A stretch of 64,000 nucleotides of DNA from Ardenticatenaceae bacterium (GCA_011525915.1 WYBM01000034.1:1-64000); one strand, 5' to 3'; positions 7,849-16,036 are shown, counted from the stretch's first letter. The notes: generated by a model from the sequence alone, not told the origin. Program-made: numbers and translations.

Positions 7849-8460
7849 ATGACAACTATTCCATCAAACAAAGCATCTGTTGCTGTCCTAGGCACATTAG
7901 CCGAATTCCATCGTGAGCCAATTCCTTACGATCTGCCAGCCCTGGTGCAGTTGGTCACGGCTATTAATCCAGACCTGCTTTGTTTAGACATCACCCCTGC
8001 CAGGTGGCAAACGCAAGAGTTTAACGACCTGCCTCCCGAAGTTGGCGAAGCACTGGTGCCCCTTGCTTACCAAACAGACATCGTGGTCGCACCTATTGCC
8101 GGTGATGTCCTGCCACCTCGACCACAATCATCGGGCTGGCGTGAGCAAGCTATTCGCTTTTTACGAGGACGACTAACCGCAATACAGCGCAATGCAGCGA
8201 CTCCCGATGCCATCAACACAGGCTGGCGACACCATATAGCCAATATCTATTACGATCTGACACGCTGGTTGGCCGGACAAAATGTGCAAAAAGCGTACCA
8301 TGAACATACCGATCATCTTACCCAGGCCGTTTTGGATGTTGCCCGCCGTAATCCTGGCAATCGCATTCTGGTAGTTGTCAATGTACAACACTGTCACCAT
8401 ATTCGGGCGCGGCTGCAAAATCACCCGGAAGTTGTCGTCACCACCTATCACGATCTTTAA
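7849..8460 (+). CDS. Conserved hypothetical protein
   Basis: A 203-residue soluble protein that I do not recognise securely. The N-terminus (VLGTLAEFHREPIPYDLPALV, then PDLLCLDIT) has an alternating beta/alpha pattern faintly like TraB/ChaN-type folds, but the diagnostic residues are not clear. The second half is Arg- and His-rich, with HCHHIRARL near the end. It has no signal peptide or membrane segment. It lies between the regulator genes and the cytochrome c and copper ATPase genes and reads in the same direction. The function is unknown. Confidence 0.55.
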   Translation: MTTIPSNKASVAVLGTLAEFHREPIPYDLPALVQLVTAINPDLLCLDITPARWQTQEFNDLPPEVGEALVPLAYQTDIVVAPIAGDVLPPRPQSSGWREQAIRFLRGRLTAIQRNAATPDAINTGWRHHIANIYYDLTRWLAGQNVQKAYHEHTDHLTQAVLDVARRNPGNRILVVVNVQHCHHIRARLQNHPEVVVTTYHDL

Positions 8461-8535
8461 TGCCATACGCCAAACGGCCCTGTTCAGATAAAAATGAATG
8501 TCTAAACTAGAGATTATCTTGCCTGGAGGCACTAT

Positions 8536-9039
8536 ATGAAGATTTTGCCACACCTGTTTCTGCTCTTTTTGGGGTTTACAATGTTAACAGCCTGTCAGGA
8601 ATCCGCTGCACCAGAAGCGTTTTTGTTAGCTGAGACGACCGGTACAGTTATCCCTCCCCTACCGGAACTTGATACAGACGTGATTGCCTTGGGAAAAATG
8701 GTGTATGACCAACAGTGCGCCGCCTGTCATGGTGTCGAGTTAGAAGGACAACCCGACTGGAAATTACGGAATGAAGATGGCAGCTTTAAAGCCCCACCAC
8801 ATAGTGCGGATGGCCACACCTGGCATCATGCAGATAGTCAGTTAGTTGAGGCCGTCCAACTAGGCGGAGCACGATTTGAAGGCATGAGCATCGGTGGCAC
8901 CAGTCCTATGCCGGCCTATGCTGAAATTTTAAGTGATGATGAGATTACGGCCGTACTCACCTACATCAAAAGCACATGGCCAAAAGACATCCGCCAGGCT
9001 CAATGGGAAGTCACCATCATGAGTTCCCAACAACGATAA
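8536..9039 (+). CDS. Monohaem cytochrome c lipoprotein
   Basis: The 167-residue product has a lipoprotein signal (LTAC lipobox, Cys about residue 20) and a single class I cytochrome c domain. Haem attachment is at Cys61-x-x-Cys64-His65 (CAACHG), and a candidate axial Met lies near SPMPAY. It should sit on the outer face of the membrane and pass electrons. GGAGG precedes ATG 8536 at normal spacing. It is directly upstream of the copper ATPase gene in the same orientation; a redox partner for the cupredoxin or for the CuA protein at 13461 is plausible but not shown. Confidence 0.9.
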   Translation: MKILPHLFLLFLGFTMLTACQESAAPEAFLLAETTGTVIPPLPELDTDVIALGKMVYDQQCAACHGVELEGQPDWKLRNEDGSFKAPPHSADGHTWHHADSQLVEAVQLGGARFEGMSIGGTSPMPAYAEILSDDEITAVLTYIKSTWPKDIRQAQWEVTIMSSQQR

Positions 9040-9114
9040 TAAAAATCAATCGTGCGCTTTAGCGTACTTCCCATCTCAGACGGGGGATTCATTCCCCACC
9101 AAAAGGAAATGAAA

Positions 9115-11277
9115 ATGAGCACACACGCCCATCACGATTCAGGGCATACACATGATGCCCACGAACATCATCAAACAGATGATTACTGCACCTGCTGCCG
9201 CGTTTGCAACTTGCAAGGTCAACCAGAAACGGCCGTTACGCATGACGGCGAACATGATCACAATAAGCACGCGGAACGCACAGGCCATACCGGACATCAT
9301 GATCACACCGGCCACGAAATGATGTTTCGTAACCGCTTCTGGATCAATCTTGTTTTAGGCATTCCGGTCATTATTTATAGCTCTGCCATTCAAGGCTGGT
9401 TTGGTTACACCGCCCCCGAATTTCCTGGCAGCCAACTTATTGTTCCGGTACTTTCTACCATCATTTATATGTATGGTGGTTTGCCCTTTTTGAGTATGGC
9501 CAGATGGGAAATCCGTGAACGCAAACCGGGAATGATGACCCTCATTTCCCTGGCGATCAGCGTTGCTTACTTCTATAGTATGGCCACCTTGTTCCTCGTT
9601 GAGGGTGAAGACTTCTTCTGGGAATTGGTCACCCTGATTGACATCATGCTGCTGGGGCATTGGCTGGAGATGCGCAGTGTGCGGCAGGCTTCTGGGGCGT
9701 TGGACGCTTTGGCCCAGTTGCTGCCCGACACGGCTGAAGTTGTGATGGAGGACGGCCGTATTGAAGAACATCCCGCCAGCCATCTCAAAACAGACGATGT
9801 GGTGCTCGTGCGCCCCGGTGCCAGTGTGCCCGCCGATGGCATTGTTGTGAATGGCGATTCCGAAGTGAATGAAGCCATGGTCACCGGCGAATCCAAACCG
9901 GTAGACAAAACGGTAGATTCGGCGGTGATTGCTGGCACAATTAATGCCGGGAATGGCAGTTTGCGGGTGAAGGTCACGGCCGTGGGGGATGACACCGCCC
10001 TCTCTGGCATCATGCGCCTTGTCGCTGAAGCACAGCAAAGTAAATCTGAAACACAATTGTTGGCCGACCGCGCCGCTTCCCTGTTGTTTTATGCGGCCGT
10101 AGCAGTCGCCTTGTTGGCCGGGCTTATCTGGTCAATTTATTATGGGGGCATCACTGCCCAAGTAATTGCTATTGTGGTCACCATCTTAATTATTGCCTGT
10201 CCACACGCTTTAGGTCTGGCTGTGCCTCTGGTTGTAGCCAATACCACTGCTTTGGGTGCGCAAAATGGCATACTCATTCGGAACCGGCAAGCAATGGAAA
10301 CGGCCAAAGATTTGAACATCATCACCTTTGACAAAACGGGCACACTAACCAAAGGGGAAATTGGTGTGGTCAACATGGCGACAGCGGAGGGCGTTGATGC
10401 AGACGAATCATTGGCTATTACAGCCGCTGTTGAAGGCGATTCCGAACATCCTATTGCCCGTGCTGTTCGCCATTCAGCGGAGGGAAAGCAGCTTGATCTG
10501 CCCCATATTTCCGAGTTTGAAATTCTCAAAGGGCGCGGCGTGAAAGCATTGTACGATGGGCAAACGGTGTATGTGGGTGGGCCAAGATTGTTAGAGTTTT
10601 TAGAAGTGGCACGGCCGTCAACCCTGACCCAATTCGCCCAAGCATCTGGGGAAAAAGGCCACTCCGTTATTTATTTGGTGTGGGAACAGGATGTGGTGGC
10701 GGCCTTTGCGTTGGCAGATGTGGTACGTGAGGAGAGTGGCACGGCCGTACGTGCTCTCCATGAATTGAATGTAGAAGTCGCCATGCTCACCGGCGACAGT
10801 CAGGATGTGGCCAAAGCCGTGGCTGAAGAGCTGAAAATTGACCAATACTTTGCCGAAGTGCTGCCTGCCGATAAAGACCAAAAAGTGATGGCGTTGCAAA
10901 AACAGGGCAAAATGGTCGGTATGGTCGGCGATGGTGTTAATGATGCCCCTGCACTCACTCGCGCTGACATAGGTATTGCTATTGGTAGCGGTACAGATGT
11001 CGCCGTGGAGTCCGCGGATCTGATTTTGGTACGCAGCAACCCGTTGGATGTGGTGAAAATCCTCAAATTGAGCAAAGCTAGTTACCGTAAGCAAAAGCAA
11101 AATATCTGGTGGGGGGCGGGCTACAACATAATCATGATTCCTCTGGCGGCCGGTATTTTAGCGCCGTTTGGATTTATCATGCCTCCTGCGCTCGGTGCTG
11201 TTCTCATGTCAGTAAGTACCATTGTAGTCGCTGTCAATGCACAAACGCTTCGCCGTGTGGATTTGTCAGGGACGTAA
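9115..11277 (+). CDS. copB: Copper-translocating P1B-type ATPase, CopB-like
   Basis: A 720-residue heavy-metal P-type ATPase. The N-terminus is a His-rich tail with a short Cys cluster (YCTCCRVC) instead of a ferredoxin-like metal domain. The membrane metal site is CPH (Cys362-Pro-His364), the signature of CopB-type pumps (P1B-3). Actuator TGES is near residue 257, phosphorylation DKTG starts at Asp406, and GDGVND is near 605. CopB-type enzymes export Cu2+ or Ag+ (some prefer Cu+). I use ATG 9115, which has AAAAGG 8 nt upstream; the longer frame from 9052 lacks a site. Specificity is family knowledge, not shown here. Confidence 0.92.
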   Translation: MSTHAHHDSGHTHDAHEHHQTDDYCTCCRVCNLQGQPETAVTHDGEHDHNKHAERTGHTGHHDHTGHEMMFRNRFWINLVLGIPVIIYSSAIQGWFGYTAPEFPGSQLIVPVLSTIIYMYGGLPFLSMARWEIRERKPGMMTLISLAISVAYFYSMATLFLVEGEDFFWELVTLIDIMLLGHWLEMRSVRQASGALDALAQLLPDTAEVVMEDGRIEEHPASHLKTDDVVLVRPGASVPADGIVVNGDSEVNEAMVTGESKPVDKTVDSAVIAGTINAGNGSLRVKVTAVGDDTALSGIMRLVAEAQQSKSETQLLADRAASLLFYAAVAVALLAGLIWSIYYGGITAQVIAIVVTILIIACPHALGLAVPLVVANTTALGAQNGILIRNRQAMETAKDLNIITFDKTGTLTKGEIGVVNMATAEGVDADESLAITAAVEGDSEHPIARAVRHSAEGKQLDLPHISEFEILKGRGVKALYDGQTVYVGGPRLLEFLEVARPSTLTQFAQASGEKGHSVIYLVWEQDVVAAFALADVVREESGTAVRALHELNVEVAMLTGDSQDVAKAVAEELKIDQYFAEVLPADKDQKVMALQKQGKMVGMVGDGVNDAPALTRADIGIAIGSGTDVAVESADLILVRSNPLDVVKILKLSKASYRKQKQNIWWGAGYNIIMIPLAAGILAPFGFIMPPALGAVLMSVSTIVVAVNAQTLRRVDLSGT

Positions 11278-11317
11278 AAATTAAATGGGAAAAGATTCTC
11301 AAGGTTGCGGCTTCACC

Positions 11318-11329
11318 CGCCAAATGGCG
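11318..11329. promoter_or_regulatory. Palindrome CGCCAAATGGCG (copy 3)
   Basis: Identical to copy 1, including the preceding ACC. It lies between the copper ATPase gene and the thioredoxin-like selenoprotein gene. The rest of 11278-11533 shows no gene. Confidence 0.5.
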
Positions 11330-11533
11330 TAGTAGGGTCACGCTAAATAGCCCTGTCACCTGCTGGCTGCTTCTGTTACGCTCTGAGTATTCTGAGCGAC
11401 CATAAGGCAGCCATGCGGGTTGATTGCTATGACAACACAAAATGCCATTCATTGAAGTTGTTAACGGCACTTACTTGGTGCTCGTCTGTTTATGCTCTTT
11501 GAATCTACCCCTTTTTCTAATTTGGAGGTTAAT

Positions 11534-11911
11534 ATGAAACTGAACATAACATTGCTGCTATTTACATCGTTTATTTTCACATTGTCTGCCTGTACCGGTG
11601 CAGCAAATGAGACCGTGCTGACGCCTAACCTGGAAGGGCCAGCTTTAATCATGTTTTACACAGACAACTGAGCACCCTGACAAGCAATGATGCCCATCGT
11701 GAATGGGTTAGAGAATGCATTTAAGAGCCAGATCACTGTTTTACAATTAAATGCGGCTGAAGCAGAAAATGGTCAGTTAATGCAAGAATATGGCTTGCGC
11801 GGGCATCCTTCTTTTGTAGTGTTAGATGGCAACGGCCGTGTCACCCAAATATTTTTCGGTCCCCAAAGTGAAGAAATACTCCGTGAAGCAATCATTGATA
11901 CTTTGCCTTAA
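11534..11911 (+). CDS. Thioredoxin-like lipoprotein, candidate selenoprotein with UxxU active site
   Basis: From ATG 11534 (TTTGGAGG upstream) the frame gives 125 residues if two in-frame TGA codons are decoded. A lipoprotein signal ends at Cys20 (LSAC). The thioredoxin fold follows: FYTDN-TGA-A-P-TGA-QAMMP, then YGLRGHPSFVVLDGNG with the expected cis-proline. The TGAs (11669-11671 and 11678-11680, codons 46 and 49) fall exactly on the two cysteines of the usual CAPC redox motif. A hairpin with loop CGTGA follows 12 nt after the second TGA. Random nonsense mutation at precisely these two codons is unlikely; selenocysteine is the best reading. It would be a membrane-tethered disulfide or selenenyl oxidoreductase of the metal island. 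Confidence 0.8.
11669..11707 (+). promoter_or_regulatory. Two UGA codons plus candidate bacterial SECIS hairpin
   Basis: The stem CCCAT (11693-11697) / ATGGG (11703-11707), extendable by a G-U pair, closes the loop CGTGA. The loop starts 18 nt after the second UGA and 27 nt after the first, so one element could serve both. Its loop opens with CG, like the element at 1177. Confidence 0.6.
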
Positions 11912-11924
11912 ATAGGAACCTGTA

Positions 11925-12056
11925 GTGATAGCGTTGTTTGCCGGTCTGTTCATGGGTTATGGTCAACTTCAGCCAGTTAACCGAGAGGACATCCTCACTG
12001 GCTCGAATGGGTACCTGGTTGACGAAAGGTGGGTACAATCTCATTATTGCTCATAA
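11925..12056 (+). CDS. Possible short ORF (43 residues)
   Basis: A GTG-initiated frame 13 nt after the thioredoxin-like gene, with AGGAA upstream and a hydrophobic start (IALFAGLFMGYG). It could be a remnant of a membrane protein or a spurious frame. No homologue is recognised. Confidence 0.2.
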   Translation: MIALFAGLFMGYGQLQPVNREDILTGSNGYLVDERWVQSHYCS

Positions 12057-12090
12057 GTAAACAAGTAAATTGCATACATCAAAACCGTTG

Positions 12091-12118
12091 ACGGCGAGCT
12101 TTTGCTCGCCGTTTTGTG
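12091..12118 (+). terminator. Rho-independent terminator
   Basis: A 9-bp stem ACGGCGAGC (12091-12099) / GCTCGCCGT (12104-12112) with a TTTT loop, followed by a T-rich run. It closes the unit that contains the thioredoxin-like gene. Confidence 0.8.
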
Positions 12119-12125
12119 TTGAAAT

Positions 12126-12139
12126 GTGACAAATGTCAC
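12126..12139. promoter_or_regulatory. CRP/FNR-like palindrome
   Basis: GTGAC-AAAT-GTCAC, matching the GTGA-N6-TCAC pattern bound by Crp/Fnr-family proteins. It lies 16 bp before palindrome copy 4 and upstream of the 12234 and 12412 genes. Confidence 0.35.
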
Positions 12140-12154
12140 TGTTTTTATATGATG

Positions 12155-12166
12155 CGCCAAATGGCT
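12155..12166. promoter_or_regulatory. Palindrome CGCCAAATGGCT (copy 4, one mismatch)
   Basis: A fourth copy of the island palindrome, 68 bp before ATG 12234. The adjoining TGGCTCTCGT also occurs close to copy 1. Confidence 0.45.
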
Positions 12167-12233
12167 CTCGTGCCACTGCCTGACCTTGTCTATCCTTAAG
12201 CCTATGAGCATTTTGAGCAGGAGAACACCCCAA

Positions 12234-12359
12234 ATGACCAGAGCGAAACGCATTTTATGGCCTTCTACAGCATTCATTATGGGGGCAGGTTTTCTCACAT
12301 TGTTATATTTCGGTATCGTTTCTATCGCTGAAAGCCCACAGATAACGGTAATGAGGTGA
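12234..12359 (+). CDS. Small single-span membrane protein
   Basis: A 41-residue product with a basic N-terminus (MTRAKR) and one hydrophobic helix of about 22 residues. AGGAG lies upstream of the ATG. The stop is a TGA; the frame beyond it (24 more codons) shows nothing family-like, so I do not propose recoding here. It precedes the DUF1573 operon and may be a small membrane subunit or a truncated remnant. I do not recognise the family. Confidence 0.4.
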   Translation: MTRAKRILWPSTAFIMGAGFLTLLYFGIVSIAESPQITVMR

Positions 12360-12411
12360 CAGCGACACTTTGGGATGCGCAACCAGCCTGAAGTGAAAGG
12401 AGTAGTGAATA

Positions 12412-12993
12412 ATGCACGGAAAAATTCGTCATAGGGGTGGGCATAAAAAATCAAGAGTGCAAAAGAAAACTTGGTTGCCGCTTACTGTCATCGTTATTGG
12501 CTTTGTGCTGATTTTGGGTGGTTTGGTTTGGTATGTAACTGGGAATGATACGGCCGTAGCCTCTATAGAATATCATCCCGATGATGTGGCTCATGACCAA
12601 CCATTTGTAGCTGTGCATGAGATGGGAGAGGGGCCAAAAATTGCTTTCCTGCCGCGTGATGAACCGCAGCCCAAAATCCAGATATCAGAGGCTAATTATG
12701 ACTTCGGCAATATTGGGCCACAAGATATTGTGGAGCATGAATTTGTTATTCGTAATGTGGGAGAAGCACCGCTAACTATCAGCCGTGCTTATACGACTTG
12801 TGGTTGTACCACGGCCGAAATATCCGCTCGCATCATTCAGCCGGGAGAGGTGGCCACTGTAAAACTCATCTTTGATGCTGGCTTCCATGATGCTGCAGGA
12901 CAAACTGTACGGCGTGGTCTGATTATTGAAAACAACGATCCAAATCAATCTCAAGCGGAAATTTGGACACAAGCCTCCGTACGATCCAATTAA
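12412..12993 (+). CDS. DUF1573 domain protein with membrane anchor
   Basis: A 193-residue protein. A basic N-terminus and one membrane helix (about residues 22-42) are followed by an Ig-like DUF1573 domain (about 85-190). The domain carries the family pattern YDFGNIGPQDIVEHEF...NVGEAPLTI and the TTCGCTTAE motif. It should face outside. DUF1573 domains are often encoded with respiratory and copper proteins, and a second DUF1573 gene closes this same operon. The precise role is not established. The conserved Cys pair in TTCGC might bind metal or form a disulfide. Confidence 0.85.
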   Translation: MHGKIRHRGGHKKSRVQKKTWLPLTVIVIGFVLILGGLVWYVTGNDTAVASIEYHPDDVAHDQPFVAVHEMGEGPKIAFLPRDEPQPKIQISEANYDFGNIGPQDIVEHEFVIRNVGEAPLTISRAYTTCGCTTAEISARIIQPGEVATVKLIFDAGFHDAAGQTVRRGLIIENNDPNQSQAEIWTQASVRSN

Positions 12994-13017
12994 GGTGATT
13001 AAGCGGAGTGATATGCA

Positions 13018-13464
13018 ATGAAACAGACCATACGATTTAATTTATTGTTGATTTTACTTATATCATTGTTGGGAACGGGGCTGGCTGGGTGCAGCAACAG
13101 CAGCCAGCGTGATGTGGCTATGGCAACCTTGGACGGTATGCCAGAACACGTGCATACAGCACCAGTGCGCGTGCAAGAAGCTTATCAATATGCCGTCGCT
13201 AATCCTGATGTTTTACAACAAATTCCTTGTTACTGTGGCTGTGGGGCTATGGGTCATACTTCTAATTATAGTTGTTATGTGGCTGAGGCAGAAGAGACCA
13301 TCACATATGACGAGCATGCGCTCGATTGTGGAATTTGTGTAGACATCTCGCAAGATGTTATGCGTATGCAGGCACAGGGTAGGAGCGTAGAGGAAATATT
13401 CAACTATGTAAATACGACCTATGCTCGTTTTGGTCCACCCACGCCATTGGAGCCGGTCAATTGA
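13018..13464 (+). CDS. PCYCGC-motif lipoprotein
   Basis: The 148-residue lipoprotein has a signal ending in LAGC (lipobox Cys near residue 25). It contains the family-defining PCYCGCGAMGH at about residues 67-77, then further paired cysteines (NYSCY, LDCGIC). The function is unknown; the motif and the export signal suggest metal binding or disulfide chemistry on the cell surface. Its TGA stop overlaps the TTG start of the next gene (ATTGA), a sign of translational coupling with the CuA-cytochrome c protein. Confidence 0.88.
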   Translation: MKQTIRFNLLLILLISLLGTGLAGCSNSSQRDVAMATLDGMPEHVHTAPVRVQEAYQYAVANPDVLQQIPCYCGCGAMGHTSNYSCYVAEAEETITYDEHALDCGICVDISQDVMRMQAQGRSVEEIFNYVNTTYARFGPPTPLEPVN

Positions 13465-14411
13465 ACCAACAACGTCGTTTGGGGCTATTTGTTTTGCTGG
13501 CATTGTTAGGATTAACGGCCGTTGGGGGATGGTTGCTAAGGCCGCGAGCAGCGATGGTGCAGGCGGCTCGGCCGGAAGCAGGTGGCTGGATGCCAGACCA
13601 TTTGATGGCTAAAGCAGGGGAACCGTTACATTTAAGACTTACGGCCGTTGACATGATGCACGGTTTTATGGTCGGCCAGATGGAGATGGAACCAATTGAC
13701 ATTCCACCGGGCGAAACGACGGAAATTACCCTGTTGTTTGATGAACCGGGAACCTATACTTACTATTGCACCCGTTTTTGTGGCCCAACCCATTGGCGTA
13801 TGCGTGGTACGATTGAAGTTTTAGGAGAAGCGCCAGAAACTGTCAATCAACCAGAGCCACCCCTGTACGTAATGCTCGGTATGGACATTGATGCTGACCA
13901 TACGGTACCCGTCTCTTTGGAGAGGCTGCCTTCTGCTGAGAAAGGAGCTGCGTTAACGGCGGATGTCCCTGAACGTTTTTCCAGTCGGGAGGTTTACGAG
14001 AGTCAAAGCCCTTATTCTGCCTGGGTAGACCTGAAAAACGAACCCGGCATGGCAAACCTGACGGATGCTGAAGCGTGGGACATTGTAGCCTACCTCTGGC
14101 AAAGACAACCACCCCCCGATACGCTGGCATCTGGACAGACTTTGTATGAGGCGAATTGTGCTTCTTGTCATGGATTAAGTGGGGCAGGGGATGGACCACT
14201 GGCATCGATTCAGCCAACGGCCGTTCCCGATTTTACCGATCCGACCGTGATGTTAGGGGCCAATTCCGCTATCTTGCAGGGTAAATTGCTGCGCGGTGGC
14301 ATGGGTACAGGTATGCCCAATTGGGGAACCATCTTCACCGATGCGCAGATATGGGCATTGGTTGATTATCTATGGACATTCCAGTTTACAACCGAGGAAA
14401 CGATTGAATGA
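13461..14411 (+). CDS. CuA-domain protein fused to cytochrome c (COX2-like)
   Basis: A 316-residue protein. An N-terminal membrane helix is followed by a cupredoxin domain with a complete binuclear CuA ligand set: His67 in MMHGF, then Cys103, Cys107, His111 and Met114 in CTRFCGPTHWRM. After a linker comes a cytochrome c domain with CASCHG (Cys233, Cys236, His237). The order resembles subunit II of caa3 oxidases but with one membrane helix and no oxidase subunit I nearby, so it may be a free electron carrier or copper-handling protein. TTG 13461 overlaps the previous stop; the end overlaps the next ATG (ATGA). Confidence 0.88.
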   Translation: MNQQRRLGLFVLLALLGLTAVGGWLLRPRAAMVQAARPEAGGWMPDHLMAKAGEPLHLRLTAVDMMHGFMVGQMEMEPIDIPPGETTEITLLFDEPGTYTYYCTRFCGPTHWRMRGTIEVLGEAPETVNQPEPPLYVMLGMDIDADHTVPVSLERLPSAEKGAALTADVPERFSSREVYESQSPYSAWVDLKNEPGMANLTDAEAWDIVAYLWQRQPPPDTLASGQTLYEANCASCHGLSGAGDGPLASIQPTAVPDFTDPTVMLGANSAILQGKLLRGGMGTGMPNWGTIFTDAQIWALVDYLWTFQFTTEETIE

Positions 14412-14809
14412 AAAAGCTGATATTGATGATCTTTTTATTCGGGATGGGATTGAGCTTCACTGCCTGTCAGGACAGTTCCCCTCAAATTGAACTAGAAATT
14501 ACGAACCTGGATTTAGGTGAAGCGGTGAATGGAGAAATTGTGAGCCGTGATATGCTGGTGCGCAATGTGGGGCAAAAACCACTTAAAGTAGAAACTGTTA
14601 CCACATCTTGCGGTTGTACATCAGCCACGTTGAAACCGATGGTGGTTGCTCCCGGAGGCACTGCAAACTTGCACATTGAAGTGGACACTGGCGCACACGG
14701 GCTGGAGCTGACAGGCCCGTTGGTACGCCAGATATTTATTGTTTCGAATGATCCAGACCAGCCAGAAGCCGAAGTGGAATTAAGTGTAAATATTTTACCA
14801 CGGCCGTAA
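14408..14809 (+). CDS. DUF1573 lipoprotein
   Basis: The 133-residue lipoprotein (signal ending in FTAC) consists of a single DUF1573 Ig-like domain. It has the same LDLGEAVNGEIVSRDM...NVGQKPLKV pattern and TSCGCTSA motif as the protein at 12412. It is translationally coupled to the CuA-cytochrome c gene through a 4-nt overlap. The two DUF1573 proteins flank the PCYCGC and CuA genes, so these four probably act together outside the membrane. Confidence 0.87.
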   Translation: MKKLILMIFLFGMGLSFTACQDSSPQIELEITNLDLGEAVNGEIVSRDMLVRNVGQKPLKVETVTTSCGCTSATLKPMVVAPGGTANLHIEVDTGAHGLELTGPLVRQIFIVSNDPDQPEAEVELSVNILPRP

Positions 14810-15124
14810 GCTTGGGCAGGAGCACCTCTGGTTGCCCCGTTTTTCTGGTCTGCGAGCTGGGCTTCTGAGGGGAAGAAGTATTCGATCATTTGTTGAACGC
14901 CTGGTTGAATTTGATCGAATTATCTCTCACCTCATCGCCATACGGCCGTTTTCACGCAAAACGTGGAAGAACCCTTTTTAGAATATCAAATGTTAGCTGA
15001 TGGACATTTTCACCTTTGTGGTTATACCCAACGAGGGCATAAAGTAACATTTTGACTATGAAAATGACTTGGCGAACGATATAGAAAAGCTATACTCTGC
15101 CGTTTTCGCCAAGGATGGGATAAG
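14810..15124. other. Gene-free spacer before IS remnants
   Basis: No credible ORF. It contains one ACGGCCGT (14942-14949), a weak hairpin near 14955-14975, and imperfect TTGGCGAA inverted sequences at about 15071-15115, which may be the left end of the IS630 remnant. Confidence 0.4.
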
Positions 15125-15620
15125 ATGATTAAACTCAAGTTCACGCCAGAAATCATTGACCAATTACACCATGAACGCACCGGCCATGCGCACCCTCGGG
15201 TGCGTCAACGGATGGAAGCGGTGTATCTGAAGGCGCTTGGTTTGCCCAACCAGGAAATTGGTCGCATCGTGCGAATTAGCCAGACGACGCTGCGTGAGTA
15301 TCTCCAGATGTACCAGGAAGGGGGGATTGAAGCTCTCAAAGACCTGAACTTTCACCAGCCCAAGAGTGAGATGGATGATCACCAGGATATGCTGCGGCAG
15401 GAATTCGACCAGCAACCACCGGTAACACTTCAATGTCCTTGGTGCCCTGCACGCCACCACGCGGCAGTTGGTGACGGTTACCAACACCAGTTACATCAAC
15501 GCACAGTCGGTGGCCGCCTTGCTCTATCAACTGACAGCTTCTTTTGCCGACTTGCCTATCACCCTCGTTTTGGACAATGCCCGCTATCAACATTGCCGGT
15601 TTATCAAAAGGAAAAGGCGT
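15125..15620 (+). pseudogene. Decayed IS630-family transposase
   Basis: The first 95 or so codons encode an intact IS630-type helix-turn-helix region (RQRMEAVYLKALGLPNQEIG...TTLREYLQMYQEGG). The frame then breaks. The DDE-domain segment (NTSYINAQSVAALLY, then ITLVLDNARYQHCRF) continues in another frame from about 15470. The middle of the catalytic domain is missing. It is non-functional and marks the edge of the metal island. Confidence 0.8.
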
Positions 15621-15649
15621 AGGTAACAAACAGATCACACTTATAGCTG

Positions 15650-15900
15650 CTTCAGTTTGACGGGACAGTATTGCCCACTACGGAGGCTCAAGTGGCTTTG
15701 CAGTCGGTGGCTACAGATGAGATGACCCCACTGGCCCATGGCTACGCCGTGCATCCAACAAGCAGTGGCTATGGTGGGGTGAGCCAACGCTGGCTGGTCA
15801 TCTATCGAGTTGGATAAAGCCCGTTTGCCCGATGAAACGTTGCTATCCAGTTACAAGGAACAGGGACAAACCGTTGAACTTAGTCGATTCTTAAGGTGCG
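15650..15900 (+). pseudogene. IS1634-like transposase fragment
   Basis: Two short frames read as transposase pieces: HGYAVHPTSSGYGGVSQRW followed by LVIY, then, after a frameshift, LDKARLPDETLLSSYKEQGQ and TVE. These resemble the C-terminal half of IS1634/IS4-group transposases. There is no start and the ends are lost. Assignment is by pattern memory only. Confidence 0.5.
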
Positions 15901-16036
15901 GAATGTGAGATTTCCGCATCCATGGTCATAACAATGCGATTTTCATGCACCGCAATTTGCAAAATCTGCTTGTCTGGCAATGCGGCTAATGCCCTGAGAA
16001 TTTACTCCACTTTCATGTTTCACAGATAGTCTGATG

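Noticed and set aside
9355-10056. 233-codon minus-strand ORF inside the copper ATPase gene
   Set aside because: It is the antisense shadow of conserved ATPase sequence, with no start context or family.
12357-12359. TGA of the 41-residue membrane protein as a third selenocysteine
   Set aside because: The frame after the TGA shows no conserved pattern and no Cys-aligned position is known, so it is treated as a stop.
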